Shown: piece after piece, positions 22,889-51,239 of the stretch
How positions within the stretch are numbered: position 1 is the stretch's first letter
Layout: each line of letters begins with the position of its first letter
Assembly (NCBI GenBank): GCA_964023275.1
Contig: OZ029915.1
Span: forward strand, 41,161,238-41,225,237
Reading direction: 5' to 3'
From: Norana najaformis
Lineage: Eukaryota > Annelida > Clitellata > Crassiclitellata > Hormogastridae
DNA: 64,000 bases
Program-made: the position numbers and the translations under genes
Notes under the pieces: model-generated
Seen by the model: only the letters and a program-made list of their open reading frames with translations
Database searches by the model: none
Told to the model about the DNA's origin: nothing

Positions 22889-23031
22889 TTTCTGCATATG
22901 GTGTAACAGTTCTGCCATTAAATATATCTAAATATAACTTATACATAGATACTGTACATAGACATATCCAGTACAATGCATCATTATGTCTGTAGTGTCA
23001 CAACACGACACCAGAGGGAGTTTCCCTTGAC

Positions 23032-23413
23032 TGGATTCTTAGGTTAAATGACTTACTCACTAATTTAATTTCTGCAATTCTGACTTGAAATGCATCAGAT
23101 AATGGTTTTCAGGATTCACCTGCCAGAGAGCATTTAATATTCCATGGCTTTGTTCAAGGGGTAAAGGGTCACAGCTTGCTCTAGGCTGCTGCACAAAATC
23201 AATAGAAGGCCTACCAGCAAGCAGAAGTCATATTTCCCTGGCATATAAAAAAGGAAAAGTTGTTAAGTGTATCTCATAAACTATCATACACTAACAACTT
23301 ACAAGGGTAAATGAATTATAGGTAAATACACAGGTCATGGACACATCCAGGATGAAGTAGGACTTAACAATGACAAAGGCGGACATCTAAACTCTAGTGC
23401 TGACTCAAAGTGA

Positions 23414-23462
<49 letters not shown>

Positions 23463-23552
23463 GACAATTTCTATAGCGCCGTAACATGGCCGAGGCCGAA
23501 GAAAAGCGATTGGATTCTTAGGTTAAATGACTTACTCATTAATTTAATTTCT
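23032..23552 (+). repeat. Pair of 42-bp direct repeats, about 480 bp apart
   Basis: TGGATTCTTAGGTTAAATGA with its following 22 bases occurs at 23032-23073 and 23511-23552 with a single C/T difference. The second copy directly follows a TAA repeat and a TATAGCGCC element end. Confidence 0.85.
23416..23462 (+). repeat. (TAA)n microsatellite
   Basis: About 15 uninterrupted units, followed by ATTTCTATAGCGCCGTAAC. It looks like the reverse-oriented 3' end of a LINE/SINE with an ATT tail. Confidence 0.9.
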
Positions 23553-24939
23553 AGAGTACCTAGAAAAGGGCAACAGTAAGGTCTTGAAAACTATTCTTGG
23601 CTCAAAGGGCAGCAATTAATTCTTTTAGGGCAGTTTTAAGAAAATGAAAACTGAAATGAGCAATAAGCTGATAGCCATAACCCAAGGTAACACTATTTTA
23701 ATCAAATCTGTAGATTTCTAGAGTGTGTTGTCATACACAAAGGGCATCCATCATAATCCCTGCCATAATCCATTGCATGCGTGAAATCAATATCAACAAG
23801 ACTGCGAGACCAAACTGAAGGCTATGGTGGGTAAGCAAGCTTCAAAGTTTTAAACCAGGTGACTCACTAATACGCTTTATGCTCAGATTTAGACTCTGAA
23901 TTGTCCAGACAAAAGTATCAGTTCAACTTCTCATTCATGAAGACAATGAATCTGGAAAAACCTATTGTCCTCTATAGAAAACTGAAGTCTGGCATAATGT
24001 TGGTAACTGCCATGATGACAACTAAAAAATGTCATCCAAAGACTTAGCTGTTAGGTGATGCACAGCAAAATCAGAACAACCTACTCACTACCACAACCAG
24101 AAATGGGGAGAAATCTACCCCAAACGTCGACCACATCTGCTTCCCTCTGGTCACCTAGCTTTCCCCAGGTTCTGATTCTGTCTTTGTCATAGGTATCCCT
24201 CCCCTGTAACTTCTGTGCCAAAGAGTACACGTCCAGTCAACGTGAGAAAATTAAGTTAGGAAGAAGGCACAACAGACAGAAAGAATAAGAACTGTAGACT
24301 TAAATCATCACTGAAATGCCTGATACTACTTACTGTCTCTGATAAATTGATGGACCACAAATGAAGCACACTGTCCGAGCATTCCAGCCACACAGTTTCA
24401 GTCAGTCAGGAATTCATTCTTGCAATGCTTTTGCTTCAAAACGAGGTCATTACAACACTACCAACTGACAGCTTTGATTCACGAGAACTGGAGTGACCAG
24501 CATCATTATTACTGCTGAGCACGTCTCTTGGCAACATCAGTGACACATTGCCAGCCGTTAAGACTTGCACATGTACATCATAGCACAAGAAAACAATGTT
24601 CTGGGCTAGGAATGCTGATCAGCTAGTCAAATACAGTGATGTAACATAAAGTACTGCAGTCTTCCAACATTAATGTAGCACCTATTGGATCCTCATAATC
24701 TAGTCAAGAGAAGAACAGGCTTTGAAACTCCGTCACATGGGGACAAATTAAAGTAGCAAAGAAGAAACTGAATGAAAGACAACAAAGTTTAACAACTGAA
24801 CCAGAGGCAATCACAATTGTTTGTTAAATATATCACACATCATTTAGTTTCATATATATTCCAACAGTAACACTATCCAGTGTTCACTTGAGGTATCAGT
24901 AGATCATAATCGCAGCCTCTGAATATCTGCAGTGCTCAA

Positions 24940-25080
24940 AAACCTAAGTCATGTTGCTATGTCAAAAACAAATTCGGTGAACAGGACGGTCAGCTTTGGT
25001 TCCAAGTCCAGATCTAAAGGTCAGGTTAGCAAAGCAGTGAGCAAGATAGGGAGATGGTGTTAAGCAATTATGCAATTCTC
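24940..25080 (-). repeat. Degraded LINE tail, family 1
   Basis: The reverse complement contains AACACCATCTCCC, TGACCTTTAGATCTGGAC, then TTGGAACC in the same order as family-1 copies (AACACCATCC.., TGACT..GGATCTTGACC, GGAACC). Confidence 0.5.
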
Positions 25081-26353
25081 ATTCTCATTCACTATGCATT
25101 GCAAACCCAGTGACTTCAATCTCAGGTGTAGACGAATGTTCATCAGCAATTGAAAAAGAGTTATGAGTGATCAGCTCAGGATTATCACAAACCTACAGAC
25201 ACTACATTAAATGGTGAGCTTTCAACCAAACAGTCACTGTGCAATTTTTATGTTCATACTGCTGCAGGTTGCAATCGCGTATCTCACGTTCACTCACATT
25301 CCACTTTATTGCTTCTTCTTATAATAGGTTAGACTAGTGCATCACTTTGCTGGTCTTCCCTGAGCATGAGCTGTTGACGAGTGCCGCCAGCAACAGCTAG
25401 TCATGTCAGCGGGATCCTGAAGGGTGGTCATGTGTGTTCCTAACTATGCGTGGGATCTTTTGCACTTGTTTCCTGTCACACAGTGCAGTGAAGGCAATGA
25501 TGGTCTGAAGTATCTCAGCCAGGTATAGCTTCTGTCTAACTGTGAGAGAAGAGGCATTGTTCCCGGTCTGTTAGCCTCAGGCCATTCCATTCCATGGCTC
25601 CACGTGAAGAAGCTGTTTCCTTCCACCTTGAAACACACTGTACCATAAAACTGAAATGTACCACTGGTATCTTCGTTCCAGTTAAAACTGTCGATCATTT
25701 CCATAGCCAGACCAAGAGCACTTTTGAATTGAGACATTAAATGAATAAATACGGCATTACACTACTTTCAGATCCTGATTACAAGCATAATATAAAACAA
25801 TAAACAGGGCCTACTTGTTGAAAAAATTTGTGGAAAGCTTGAAATTTATGCAGTCATCCATTTAGAGATATTTTTCACAAAGTGACATCAGTTGATTAAA
25901 CACTTGAATCACATTGCTGCAAATGCTACCTTCAGGAAACTTACTACATCAAACATTCACTTGATCAAACAGTTACTCCCATCTTAATCAATCTGGTTGA
26001 AGCTTCTGAATGCTCACAAGACCTACAAGGCTTCAAAATATTGTTTCTTGAGTTAAGCAGCAACTCAGTCACTCGAATGACCAATTTATTGATATAAACA
26101 CACTGAAAAGCTTTATGATGCTAAGATGTTTTTAATCTTTAGGCATTACTTCCAGCAAATACAAGTAGGAAGTGGCAAGTGGGCTTGTCAAGGATCTCAC
26201 CCAATTAATTCATTGCAAAATGAGCATGGTCCAGGCCACACGGTCACTAAACAAAACCGAGTACATGTGGCCTACACTTATGTTTACACTTACTCTGTGC
26301 AAGCATCCAGGAATGCTTTACTTGTGAATAACAAAATTAAACTATCATCATGT

Positions 26354-26398
26354 CCTGAGATCCTGATTTTCGGCCCCCTGAGATCCTGATTTTCGGCC
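26354..26398 (+). repeat. 22-bp tandem duplication
   Basis: CCTGAGATCCTGATTTTCGG plus CC occurs twice, separated by one base. Confidence 0.9.
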
Positions 26399-27206
26399 AG
26401 AAAAACCTTATCAAGCTTCTTCAGGGCAAATTTCCAACTGAAGAACATTCAGCCGGGCGTGCTTAAAAACCAAACTTTATCACAAACGTCTCTTATGCTG
26501 TCATCTCTGGTTTGACAATGGAATTTCTCGTTGAAGTATTTATTACGGCAATGCTTTCCTTCTCTCAACAATGCTAAAACTTGACAGACAGCCGATAAAT
26601 CATCTGCTTTGAAATCTTTGACTCACCTTCCCACTTGTCTGTCCTCAGAATGACACAGCGCGTCTGAAAGAGCCTGCCACGTGACCCTTATTAAGCAAAC
26701 ATGGCACTGTCCTAAACACATTAGCTTTTCTAGAGTTTAGAAAGTTTTGCAACCAGTTTCCTTCACTCAATGAATACTGGGGGAAAGGAGAAGTGGTTTC
26801 AAGTCATCCACTGATAAATGCACACCATGCGTTTTCCTTAACCACATAAAGAGGCGTTTCCCAATCATAACTAATACCTATTCGCATGGAAAATAACGTT
26901 CGCATCAAATACAGTACGATTCAGCTCCAAAGTTATGGTAGGCGTTATAGGGTGCATTCAGTGTCGTTGACCTTAATGTTCATTCTTACTCCAAGTGGGG
27001 CGATTGTCTTTTTCTCTTAACCAGGTTCTAGACAAAGACTTGCTTTCTGCAATGTAGAAGCACTGAACGCTCTCCTCGGAATTCATTAAAGATTAATTTC
27101 TTATGAAAAACAGCGGGTAATTATTGATCATGGTCTTCAGACACGTATACGTGTCAAGCGTAGCCTACGCTACCTGTGAACTTCGATAAGGCAACTACAC
27201 CCGATT

Positions 27207-27526
27207 CTCACCAGCACTTCACCTCTTGCAACTTCTGCACTGGTCTTTCACTTTAAACTGAAAACATTACTTTTCCAAAAGTCTTGTCCTAATTCTTCCT
27301 CTTCTCCTTATCTATCTTCTGGCTTCAATTTCAAACACCATCCTCCGAAGCCGTCCAAGGCCGTGAGCCCTCATACTGTCTGCCTGCCTGCCTGACTCCT
27401 GGATCTTGACCTGGAATCGAAAACACTTTTGCCTACCGATTTTGTTTTGTCTGAGCGCCTGTGAATAAGCTGATTCCCGCGACTTAGATTTCGATGGGCG
27501 CTGTAGAGATATCGAGATTACGATTT
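27207..27526 (+). repeat. LINE 3' tail, family 1
   Basis: A long copy: CTCACCAGCACTTCACCTCT, CTGCACTGGTCTTTCACT, AACACCATCC, CTGACTCCTGGATCTTGACC, GATTTTGTTTTGTCTGAGCG, then GGGCGCTGTAGAGATATCG and ATTACGATT. Confidence 0.85.
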
Positions 27527-28004
27527 CTGCAATGTCCCGTCAGTTTTTCGTCGTATGTTTACTGGTCTATTGTGTGGGAAGTGGCATTGAGACCCGCGCT
27601 CTGGACCGTGTAAGAACCCACATTTATTGGGACTAAACTAAATGGCTATAAAATCATGTTGTTTAAAGAGAAAAAGACTATGACAAGTTAAACTTATATT
27701 AAGATCGTTTGTCTTTGCGATCGTCCATAGAGGAGATCCACAAAAGTGACCTAGGTACTTTGGACCCCTCCCCATCCCATTTTGCGGACCCCCCCCCCCA
27801 CTTCAAAGGCCTGTAGATTAAGCTTCGCTGTTCATCTTTCATGGCCAACCGTGATTTGGAATGGAGTAGGCCTACTTTGATACTGCCCGGTCCAGCAGTG
27901 GGACTCTATTAATTTAGATGCGTTGGACGATGATTATTTGGTTTGACCGTTACAGATTTCACCTGTAACAAAATAATGCAGATCTGACTAGATTATTATT
28001 ATTA

Positions 28005-28110
28005 TTATGCCAATGATTGCATCGTCTATATGGCGCCAGTGTCTAATGCACAAGGCATCTACGGATGGCGCGTCGATGGCGTCAAAACCAAGCCGCAATC
28101 AGGTAGATAT
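28005..28110 (-). repeat. LINE/SINE 3' end, family 2 (ATT tail)
   Basis: The reverse complement reads GATTGCGGCTTGG, GCGCCATC, GATGCCTTGTGCATTAG, TGGCGCCATATAGACG and then (AAT)n-like sequence. It matches plus-strand copies at 57630-57720 and 48690-48770. Confidence 0.6.
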
Positions 28111-28835
28111 CCTGAAGACCAAAAGTCACCACTGGGCTCTCACACACACACGTAGAACCTAGCCAAAGGAGTGTCATCCAAAGTTGTCACTGTGTTCAGC
28201 ATTCCTGGTCCATGTCGCACTGAGGACGAGGAATGACGACAGTCAAATACCCGCTGCTTATATTATATTACATTAAGAATGCTATTTCAAACCAATTATT
28301 ATATTAGTATTATAAATACTTTTCTGATCAAGTATTTATATTTGTACTTAATTTTCAAAATTATTTTACCCATAACTGGCGGTAGTGGTGATGATGATGA
28401 AACATTAATTTGTTTCTAGTATTAACTTGTAGCAATGGTTATACCTATACAAACCCGGTAGTAAACCTCTGTAGCTTGGCTCTTCAGGCTATACTGTATA
28501 TAGTTGTTTCACCAAGTTCTGCTTGTAAATTAAAATCCAATGCTCTCAATTCCGCGAAACTTAAAAAGCACTTCCTTGTAGAAGCAAGACTGTGCTACGA
28601 ATATATAATATGTTGACCCACTAATACCAGTCAGAGCTTCTGAGATTCATTACGTCCCTGCATAAATATTCCGTTACAGCGACAATGAAAATATTACTAG
28701 AATCGTCACGGTTGAGCAACATAACCTCTGCAAGACCGAAACTTGTTGGTTGCCAACAAGCTCCATTTGAGCAGAATATCGGCAAATTCGTTTCATTCGC
28801 AAGATGGCAGTAGTGGTTCAAATGGCAGCGTCGAA

Positions 28836-28972
28836 TGTAATCGTAATCGTAATCTCGAACTTTCTAAAGTGCTACTTAAAAGCTAAGCGCAGGGCACCAG
28901 CTTATTCACGAGCGCTACGTCAAGTCAGTGGGGCTGTCCAACGATGTCATGTCAAGAACCAAGTCCGGTTGC
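28836..28972 (-). repeat. LINE 3' tail, family 1
   Basis: Starts with GTAATCGTAATCGTAATC (reverse complement of the GATTAC tail), then CTCGAACTTTCTAAAGTGC and CCAGCTTATTCACGAGCGC, the reverse of the ..GCGCCTGTGAATAAGCTGG.. block. Confidence 0.75.
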
Positions 28973-30594
28973 CAGAAGACCAGAGAGAGAAGTGGAAAGG
29001 AACTGTGCGGATGGGTTGTGTTTAATTCTGTCAAATAGCGAACCGTGAGGCAGCCATTGTTGACAGAATTTGGCCTGGCGATTTAAATAAATCTGTAGAT
29101 CAGTGTAAGTACGATGTGCAAGTTCTGTCTCAGATTTAAAACTTAATTTTCATTTAAGAAAGGTTGAACGGGTTCTAAAAAGGCAACACAATTATATAAT
29201 TTTAACACTTCTTAGAAAATAATTACAAACTGTTGTTATTACCTGCAACCCTGATACAGCAAATCTGTTACATTGCATTAGAGATATTGGTTATTCAATT
29301 CACAAAACTGACACAGCATAACATTAAACTAAATCTAAGTACAAATATTAAATACAGGACGTTACAGTACTGTCCACATCTGAACATATAGTAGTCACAA
29401 AAATAGTTAATTAAACATCTTACGGCAACATTCTTATCCCAAAATAAGCAGTCCAGGTATCATCAAAAATGCCATAATGTCGACAAAAACTCAACACTAG
29501 CAAAACTGTGCAAAAACAAAATTCTTAACCAAGACTTCTGAATAGGCCAACACATCCACATTAAAACATGATTATACATTTGCATTGGGCTCCATTTATA
29601 GCGCTGGTGAAGCATATTACAAAAGCATTCTATCCTAAACAAAACAGGAAAGCAGGTGACACACACACGTTGATAACAACAGACAACACACACATCGATT
29701 CATACAGAGCGTACAATACAAAACCAACAACTGACAAACTGAACTGCCTTAAATCGTAAATAACGTACGCAAACAAACGGCGTTTGATAAAGCACACGGA
29801 AGGCAGCTTGTGAACCAAGAACATAGATACAGCTGAAGCAACTCCAGAATTTTCCAGCTATCGATCGTACATCAAGCACGGCGCAGATCAAACATTAAGC
29901 ATGGAAAATCATCAGAAGTAATTGAACGTTAAGCACAGTACAGATGGAACTTTAAGCACCGGAGATAGAACGCTTTGCATAGAAGTTTGAACATTGAAAG
30001 CGTGTAACAGTTAAACACAAGTCAATCACAGGATGTGTTGCTCAGATATTGTTTAGTACTACACTGCATAGTTTGCCAATAACACATAAGTTAACAGTGA
30101 TACTGAAACTGCTTTGCATCCGATTTGTTTCCAGAGGTATTTATGAGCACATAGATGCAGATCTCATTGCAAAATGATGGTTTCAAACTAAATATCCTCG
30201 TCGGATTTGTGGGGGTATGGTACGGACATGTGATTACTCCGCATGATAACCACCAGTAACTTCCTTCTTGAGTATACATTTCTAGAATTAAATTTCAGAA
30301 CAGATAGTCGTGTAACATACAGATAATAATAATCTCAAATCAGGACGATTCACACATCTGAGCTGTTAAGTTCCCCAGTTTCAAAATCCAGTAAATCCAA
30401 ACACGACACATTATAAAATACAAAAATAATGGAATAAATGTTACACCTGTTGCACAGGAGATATATCTGATAACTTTTTAAAGAATTTATCAGACATGAC
30501 AGATATAGCATTCTTATTCATGACATCACTTTTTACAAAAACACAAGGCTATTTCTCCAATAACCTGAGATCTAAGTTGATAAAAAAAATTCCT

Positions 30595-30600
30595 TTTATT
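30595..30600 (-). terminator. Candidate DUSP polyadenylation signal
   Basis: TTTATT on plus (AATAAA on minus) about 250 bases after the DUSP stop codon at 30851. Confidence 0.4.
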
Positions 30601-30850
30601 CACTGAAGAGAGCTCACACAGAACGCATTTCTGTTTACATCAGAGATCATTTCCACAATAACTAGAAAGAAAAATTTGGTAGCAGTCCACAGATTCCAAA
30701 GGTTCCACGGTTAGATAAGGAGATCAGTGTGTCTGATCATTCCTGTTCGATTACTCGGGACCACTGTGTTCATACAGCCAAATCATTCAGAGGAAGCCTC
30801 TCTTGAAGGAGATTTTGTAACCAATGCACTTGTTGGCATTTCCCAGCATA

Positions 30851-47338
<16,488 letters not shown>

Positions 47339-48674
47339 GTCTGCATCAAAAGAAGTACTTTTATTCAACGACTTTTGAACTCCTTACTCCTTTCATCTCG
47401 CTTCGTTCGGCTGCTGGCGAACCAACGACGCTAGGAAATAGTAAAAACGGCAGCCCTTAATAAGATATGGACGGAAAGGCGTGCATACGACTCGTAGTCT
47501 TGAACACTATAAATAAATTATTATTATTAGTGTCGACCGCTATTCACTGTAACAGTCGCATTCGAATGAAGAGTAGAGAAGTTCTATCAGCAGAACCTCA
47601 TTAGTTCTCGGCATTTATACGAACCTATTATTTTCGTATTTAAAACACAAAGGCATATCCTGAAAACCTCGAAGTCTGAAACTCTTCCATGGGCTCATAC
47701 ATACACGGGTTTATCCCACTTCTAATTCACCGAACAGACTTACTGGCATAGCCTACACTCTCCGCCGCCTCGCCACTGGCTCCTCTGCTGTTATAGCGGA
47801 CTGGTCCCTAAATTTAGCGAACTTAATTCATCATCTGTGCGTCATTTAACACTAACTGGGCATTTTAGCCTCGGTGCGTACCATGTGACCAAACGCTCGC
47901 TTCCAATTGGCCGGCTGCACCATTCCGAGCAGCGATTGCATGTAAACAAAAGCATGTGCCACAACATTAGTCACCAGATGGACGCGCAAGCGAGCGAGTC
48001 CGTCGAGAACAATAATAATCACTTCGCCAAATTGATGAGATCTTTCACTGAGGCCACTCCAGACGAAGTTCATGATGCAACAGGCTGTGCTAATCGCCTG
48101 ATTAGTTCAGCTCTTTGTATCGTATCTCGCTGAGCGATAAGCAGCTATCGCCTATGGAAGGCCTAGCATTTAAGTGGAGCCGAGTGATTGCGCAGTACAG
48201 ACAACGCAGGCACACACTCAGTAGTACTGAAGTGGTTGAATTATTTAATAAGTCCTTTTCCACAGCATAATTTCTGATCATGCGCTGTTAACGAGTATGA
48301 ATACAAATTATCACTCCAGCGTGGCTCTTGGGATGGTTTAAGTAGGAGTAACGACAATCGCTATGGCGACCGTAGCAGTTAACGTTCGCCATGGCTTCAT
48401 TAAATATGACAAAGTGGAGGAGCGAAAACATGCGATGAAAAGATAGGCTGTAATTCTTATTACATTCCATCACGCATTCCTTCTCGGTGCCATCACATAA
48501 TCATTTGCTTTCTGAGAATATTATTGCTCATAATAGCCTACTGTATTTATATTTAACATTAGCTCGGTCGCTGATGCTATTTGGGTATCGACTCAAAGTC
48601 TACGTCGTTCAGCAGCCTATCCGCTACATTAAGCCCCCTCTCTGTTTCAGCAGAATGTCCTTCAGGAAATTTGC

Positions 48675-48768
48675 TTGATTTCTGGCTTGATCTTGATGCG
48701 CCGTCGGTTGATGCCTTACGCAGTTGCAACGGCGCCATTTGAAGTTACTATTTATTACTACTTGTGTC
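48675..48768 (+). repeat. LINE/SINE 3' end, family 2
   Basis: CTTGATGCGCCGTCGGTTGA, TGCCTTACGCAG, GGCGCCATTTGAAGTTAC and TATTTATTACTA line up with 57640-57720 (GGTGCGCCATCGGTTGA, ACCTTGTGCATTAG, GGCGCATGAAAAGTTAC). Confidence 0.65.
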
Positions 48769-48813
48769 GTTGAAAGACTCACTATAATAGTACGCATAAT
48801 CATGGCACCACCC

Positions 48814-48863
48814 ACCCACCCACACACACATATATATGTATATGTGTGTATGTACGTATATAT
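48814..48863 (+). repeat. 50-bp direct repeat, left copy
   Basis: ACCCACCCACACACACATAT through TGTGTGTATGTACGTATATAT is identical over 50 bases to 51240-51289. The pair brackets the gene at 49347-51101. Confidence 0.93.
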
Positions 48864-48876
48864 GTGACGCCGGCCA

Positions 48877-49099
48877 AGAAAAGGGACCACTTGTCGCTTT
48901 CTAGAAGAGCTAGAAAACGCCGTTTTATCTAAGAACATGAATATTCATAGAATTTCGGTTTTTGTATCCAATGAATGCGTCTGCATTTCAGCTTCATTTT
49001 ACTATACCTGGTATTACTGCGCCTGCTATTTTAAAACCAGAATCTGCAGTTAAAGACATGGGTACAGACAGGGTAAAAAAGGGCCCACTTGTCGCCCAG
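48877..49099 (+). repeat. Spaced repeat GGG(A/C)CCACTTGTCGC
   Basis: AAAAGGGACCACTTGTCGC near 48879 and AAAAGGGCCCACTTGTCGC near 49078, 200 bases apart, both between the left 50-bp repeat and the gene start. Possibly a subterminal repeat of the element. Confidence 0.7.
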
Positions 49100-49346
49100 C
49101 ATGTTGCCAAGCGTTTGAATCTACTTCGGTATTTTCGGATTTATATAAATCACATATTTATTAATTTTAACTTTAATTAATATTTCTGTTAAATATAATT
49201 TTCAAAAATGGAATTAGGTAAATTTTCATAGACAGATAAAACTTGCGTCTTTTATAATTACAAATTTTCAAGTGAGGAACTATTTTCTTAGCAAACATAT
49301 ACCAAGGTCGCAGAGTGGCCTTTACGCGAAAGTTTAAAGGGAAATA

Positions 49347-49529
49347 ATGGCGGTCAACGCTGACAAAACTTTTCTAGAAATTGCTAATTTGTTGAATTTA
49401 AAATTATCTACAGAGGAAGTTTCTAATGTGTTGCAAGATTATTTCACTACAGCGAAAGATTGTGACAGTGAAGAATCTTGTGATGAGCATTCTGAGGTCG
49501 AAACGGCTGCTGAATCACAAGTCAGTGAG
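49347..49529 (+). CDS. Transposon-family gene exon 1
   Basis: 61 codons from MAVNADKTFLEIANLLNLKL to ESQVSE. ATG context is AAATAATGG. Without splicing the frame stops soon after the donor. Confidence 0.68.
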
Positions 49530-51101
49530 GTAAATTTTAGTAGCTAGCATACAACTATATGTTAATAGAAAGTAAATGTTCACCCTGACCTAATCTAATC
49601 AAATCTCAGCACTTCTATAGCGCCGCTGTAATAAAGCATCACGCATCAATCGACAGCACTTCAAATCAAAATCGCAATTCTCCTACACTGAGATTAACCA
49701 GTTTCCGTCCTTGAACTTAAAGGCCAATTTCTTCTAACAAAAATTTTATTTCCATTGTCAGTCTCTTTTAATTTTAAGACAGTTCAATCACTTACATTTA
49801 CATTAAAGACGGTAGGTCATCGGGCAGCATCGTGCCCTTTCTGTTGCGGGGCCTACTCTGAGGAATGGGTTGGGAGGGCCTCTGAGCAGGCCTCCTTGAA
49901 GGGGCGCTATATAGATTCCTTGAATGAATGAATGAATGAATGAAGACAACAATTATAAAAGAATTTCTAACTTTTTTCATGCATTGATTTTATTCCTCAT
50001 TTTGTTTCTTAGAATAGTCCAACCGAAGAAGTGCTGCAAGATGAACCAGATGCAGATCCTGTTCCAGTCTTCCGGGATGAAGAGAAAACTTCATACATTG
50101 CTGCAGCATTTGATGCCCAATTACCAGATATAAATAAGATTGAAGCATTTTTGACAAAAGGATGTCAGCGTCAGCATGGTCCCAACAAATCCATGTGTAC
50201 GACACAGCTTAATGCAAGTATGGTTTTTGAGCATCAGTTGCAGATTGCAGAACTTGATTATTTCAACAAGCTACATCAAAATCCTTTGAACGATCTAATC
50301 GTTGGTCAGCTGCGATCTTTCTGTGACACTGGTGAAAATGTTCTGCGGACGCACACGAAGAAAACACACCATTGTATGACACATTCAGTGTTTAGGTTTG
50401 ATGGGTTAAGTGTATGCAAAGCTGTCTACTTTTTCCTGTATAATATTGGTGAAAAGAGTTACAAGAGATTGAAACGCAGACTGAAGGAAGCTGGATTATC
50501 TCCTGTTTATCATGGCGACACAGGAAAGAAACAGCATCATGTTATGAGTAAAGAACAGTGTTCTGAGGTTGTTCACTTTCTGATTAAATTTGGAGAAAAC
50601 CACAGACTGGTTCTTCCAGGTCGAGTTCCAGCTTTCAGGTCACCGGATCTTATTTTATTGCCTAGTCATTTCAGTGTCCAGGGTATGTACAGACAGTATG
50701 CAGAAGCTTGCAAGTTGACCGAAAGAAGACCAAAGTCATGCAAATCATTCCGTAAAATATGGAAGGAAGCACTGCCAAATCTTATGTTGCAAAGACCAAG
50801 ATCTGATTTATGTGGAACTTGTCACTCGCTAATAACATCAGTTGCCAGCATGTCAAACATGAGTGAGGAAGAAAAGAAGAAACGAACCGCTAAAATCAGT
50901 AGTCATTTGGATTCTGTGACCATATCCAGAGCTGATTATAGGCAACAACCAGGAGATATTTACTTCTTGACCCCATTTAAAGTTGGATTGTTTGGAATAA
51001 TGAATGATTCATTGAGCCAGCAGATGACTTATGTCATTCCAGAATGCGTGTCAACTGGAAAGGGTTCGGACTCTGTAGTTTCCTATATCAACCATTATTA
51101 G
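49347..51101 (+). CDS. Truncated transposon-associated gene (probable DUF7869-type family), two exons
   Basis: Exons 49347-49529 and 50013-51101 join in phase 0 (donor GTGAG|GTAAAT, acceptor tttgtttcttag) to give 423 residues. The N-terminus is acidic (CDSEESCDEHSEVE). The second exon includes KSYKRLKRRLKEAGLSPVYH, LVLPGRVPAFRSPDLILLPS, SCKSFRKIWKEALPN, RSDLCGTCHSL and PGDIYFLTPFKVGLFGIMND. From memory this matches a multicopy invertebrate family with LPGRVPG..., TDLCxTCQ and a C-terminal part containing HADNCxGQNKNN, probably the DUF7869 family; it is presumed transposase-related but not characterised to my knowledge. Here TAG ends the frame after GKGSDSVVSYINHY, just before that C-terminal part, which is absent downstream. 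So it is probably a non-autonomous or dead copy despite an uninterrupted reading frame. The name is uncertain; the family resemblance is firmer. Confidence 0.7.
49530..50012 (+). other. Intron of the transposon-family gene, carrying another repeat end
   Basis: Contains CTATAGCGCCGCTGTAATAA (49615) and, in opposite sense, GGGGCGCTATATAGATTCC followed by (TGAA)n at 49920-49945. These are 3' ends of LINE/SINE-type elements nested inside. Confidence 0.6.
49919..49946 (+). repeat. (GAAT)n tail of a SINE/LINE-type element
   Basis: GGGGCGCTATATAGATTCC then TGAATGAATGAATGAATGAA: a typical element end with a tetranucleotide tail. Confidence 0.75.
50013..51101 (+). CDS. Transposon-family gene exon 2
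   Basis: Begins NSPTEEVLQDEPDADP after a T-rich acceptor and runs 362 codons to TAG 51099-51101. CxxC in DLCGTCHSL may bind zinc. Confidence 0.75.
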   Translation, partial: NSPTEEVLQDEPDADPVPVFRDEEKTSYIAAAFDAQLPDINKIEAFLTKGCQRQHGPNKSMCTTQLNASMVFEHQLQIAELDYFNKLHQNPLNDLIVGQLRSFCDTGENVLRTHTKKTHHCMTHSVFRFDGLSVCKAVYFFLYNIGEKSYKRLKRRLKEAGLSPVYHGDTGKKQHHVMSKEQCSEVVHFLIKFGENHRLVLPGRVPAFRSPDLILLPSHFSVQGMYRQYAEACKLTERRPKSCKSFRKIWKEALPNLMLQRPRSDLCGTCHSLITSVASMSNMSEEEKKKRTAKISSHLDSVTISRADYRQQPGDIYFLTPFKVGLFGIMNDSLSQQMTYVIPECVSTGKGSDSVVSYINHY

Positions 51102-51239
51102 CGTCTTTTCAGTTGTAAAATATTAACGTTGCTCGGCTTCGAGAAACTAACCATAATTTGTTCAAATTTGTTCATATTTGGCTGAAATTTGGTGTTTCTG
51201 TAGTTTTTGTATAACTGAATTAGATCTGTAAATAAAAAT

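Larger units (their letters stand above)
22464..30850. other. Spacer between the SHANK start and the DUSP stop
   Basis: 8.4 kb with no coding exon I can support. It should hold the SHANK promoter, any 5' UTR exons and the DUSP 3' UTR. Repeats: (TA)n, (TAA)n at 23416-23462, a duplicated 42-mer at 23032/23511, LINE tails at 24940-25080, 27207-27526, 28836-28972, a family-2 fragment at 28005-28110, and a 22-bp tandem duplication at 26354-26398. A minus-strand frame at 25444-25737 is unassigned. Confidence 0.5.
47339..49346. other. Probable DUSP 5' flank and spacer to the transposon-family gene
   Basis: 47339-48150 is less AT-rich than its surroundings, with several CpGs and an inverted CCAAT (CCAATTGG at 47902), consistent with a promoter or CpG-richer 5' region. 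A family-2 tail lies at 48675-48768 and the first 50-bp direct repeat at 48814-48863. A plus-strand frame at 47837-48133 has no recognisable product. Confidence 0.4.

Noticed and set aside
25444..25737. 97-codon minus-strand open frame between SHANK and DUSP
   Set aside because: No recognisable domain, splice context or neighbouring exon; may be repeat-derived. Not called as a gene.
47837..48133. 98-codon plus-strand open frame in the DUSP 5' flank
   Set aside because: No recognisable motif; a better explanation is reduced stop frequency in a less AT-rich promoter-like block.
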